From positions 248,001 through 312,000 of the forward strand of contig JAJDDY010000087.1 in assembly GCA_029260075.1 (NCBI GenBank): a DNA stretch of 64,000 nt, written 5' to 3'. The stretch is from Phycisphaerae bacterium. GTDB lineage: Bacteria; Planctomycetota; Phycisphaerae; UBA1845. Shown piece by piece: positions 63,916 through 64,000 of the stretch. The notes under the pieces were generated by a model. It searched no databases. It was not told where the DNA came from and was given only the letters and a program-made list of their open reading frames with translations. Every line of letters starts with the position of its first letter. Positions within the stretch are counted from its first letter, which is position 1. The position numbers were made by a program, and so were the translations under genes.

Positions 63916-64000
63916 GGCAGACCCCTGAGAAACCGGAAGTCGAAAATACCGGTATTGTGCCCGTCTGACCAGAAAAACTGGATCGCGTAGTTGCCCACGA

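Noticed and set aside
63765-63968. 67-codon frame near the window end, and other frames containing ITGWKPVPH-like or PAGSRCHT-like strings
   Set aside because: These are translations of the family A palindromic repeat and recur in many frames.

Overview
This 64 kb window looks like a chromosomal segment of a Planctomycetota bacterium, probably of the Phycisphaerae or a related class. The evidence is indirect. It includes a giant UvrA-type gene cluster, secreted proteins ending in dockerin-like Asp-rich calcium repeats, an LDL-receptor-type YWTD propeller lipoprotein, a TPR protein carrying two RNA polymerase alpha C-terminal domains, and intergenic DNA packed with several families of short palindromic repeats. 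No phage, plasmid or integrative element was recognised. Genes lie on both strands in short runs of mixed function.

Layout. 1-7 kb: the 3' end of fabF, a Cys-rich/YWTD lipoprotein, a Nudix protein and two flagellin genes, with a sigma-28-like promoter before one flagellin and a consensus one driving a possible short RNA upstream of the other. 8-16 kb: HDOD protein, thiC, nadB, smpB, and an ECF sigma/anti-sigma pair. 16-23 kb: secreted PDZ protein, trmB, a RelE/HigB-type toxin-antitoxin module with a visible promoter and operator, a dGTPase-like HD protein, a HIT protein and a lipoprotein. 23.6-33.6 kb: a UvrA N-terminal half, a GIY-YIG protein, a RAYT (IS200-like) transposase set in its REP repeats, then a 1737-residue protein made of a UvrA C-terminal half, a complete UvrA and a duplicated C-terminal domain, translationally coupled to a small beta-rich protein. 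34-38 kb: thrS, infC (apparent AUC start) and a thioredoxin-like lipoprotein with an in-frame UGA at the first cysteine of its CxxC motif, followed by a SECIS-like hairpin. This is a very likely selenoprotein. 38-45 kb: alginate-export-like porin, PGRP-type amidase, possible FlgM-like protein, zinc-ribbon coiled-coil protein, ilvC and mgtE. 45-54 kb: subtilisin-like protease, small hypothetical, prenyltransferase-repeat protein, YbjQ-like membrane protein coupled to a family 2 glycosyltransferase, and divergent comEC. 55-63 kb: ald, an efflux adaptor and ABC ATPase without a permease, HAF-repeat protein with dockerin-like tail, SpoIID/LytB protein and the TPR-alphaCTD protein.

Intergenic repeats are a major theme. 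At least two hairpin families keep a conserved loop while the stem arms change in a compensating way. A 110-165 bp MITE-like element with terminal inverted repeats occurs three times, once directly against the thrS ribosome binding site. Some repeats have been captured into coding ends (nadB C-terminus, trmB N-terminus).

The strongest leads for new biology are the UxxC thioredoxin-like selenoprotein, the split tandem UvrA locus, the sigma-28-like short transcript, and the covarying hairpin repeats.
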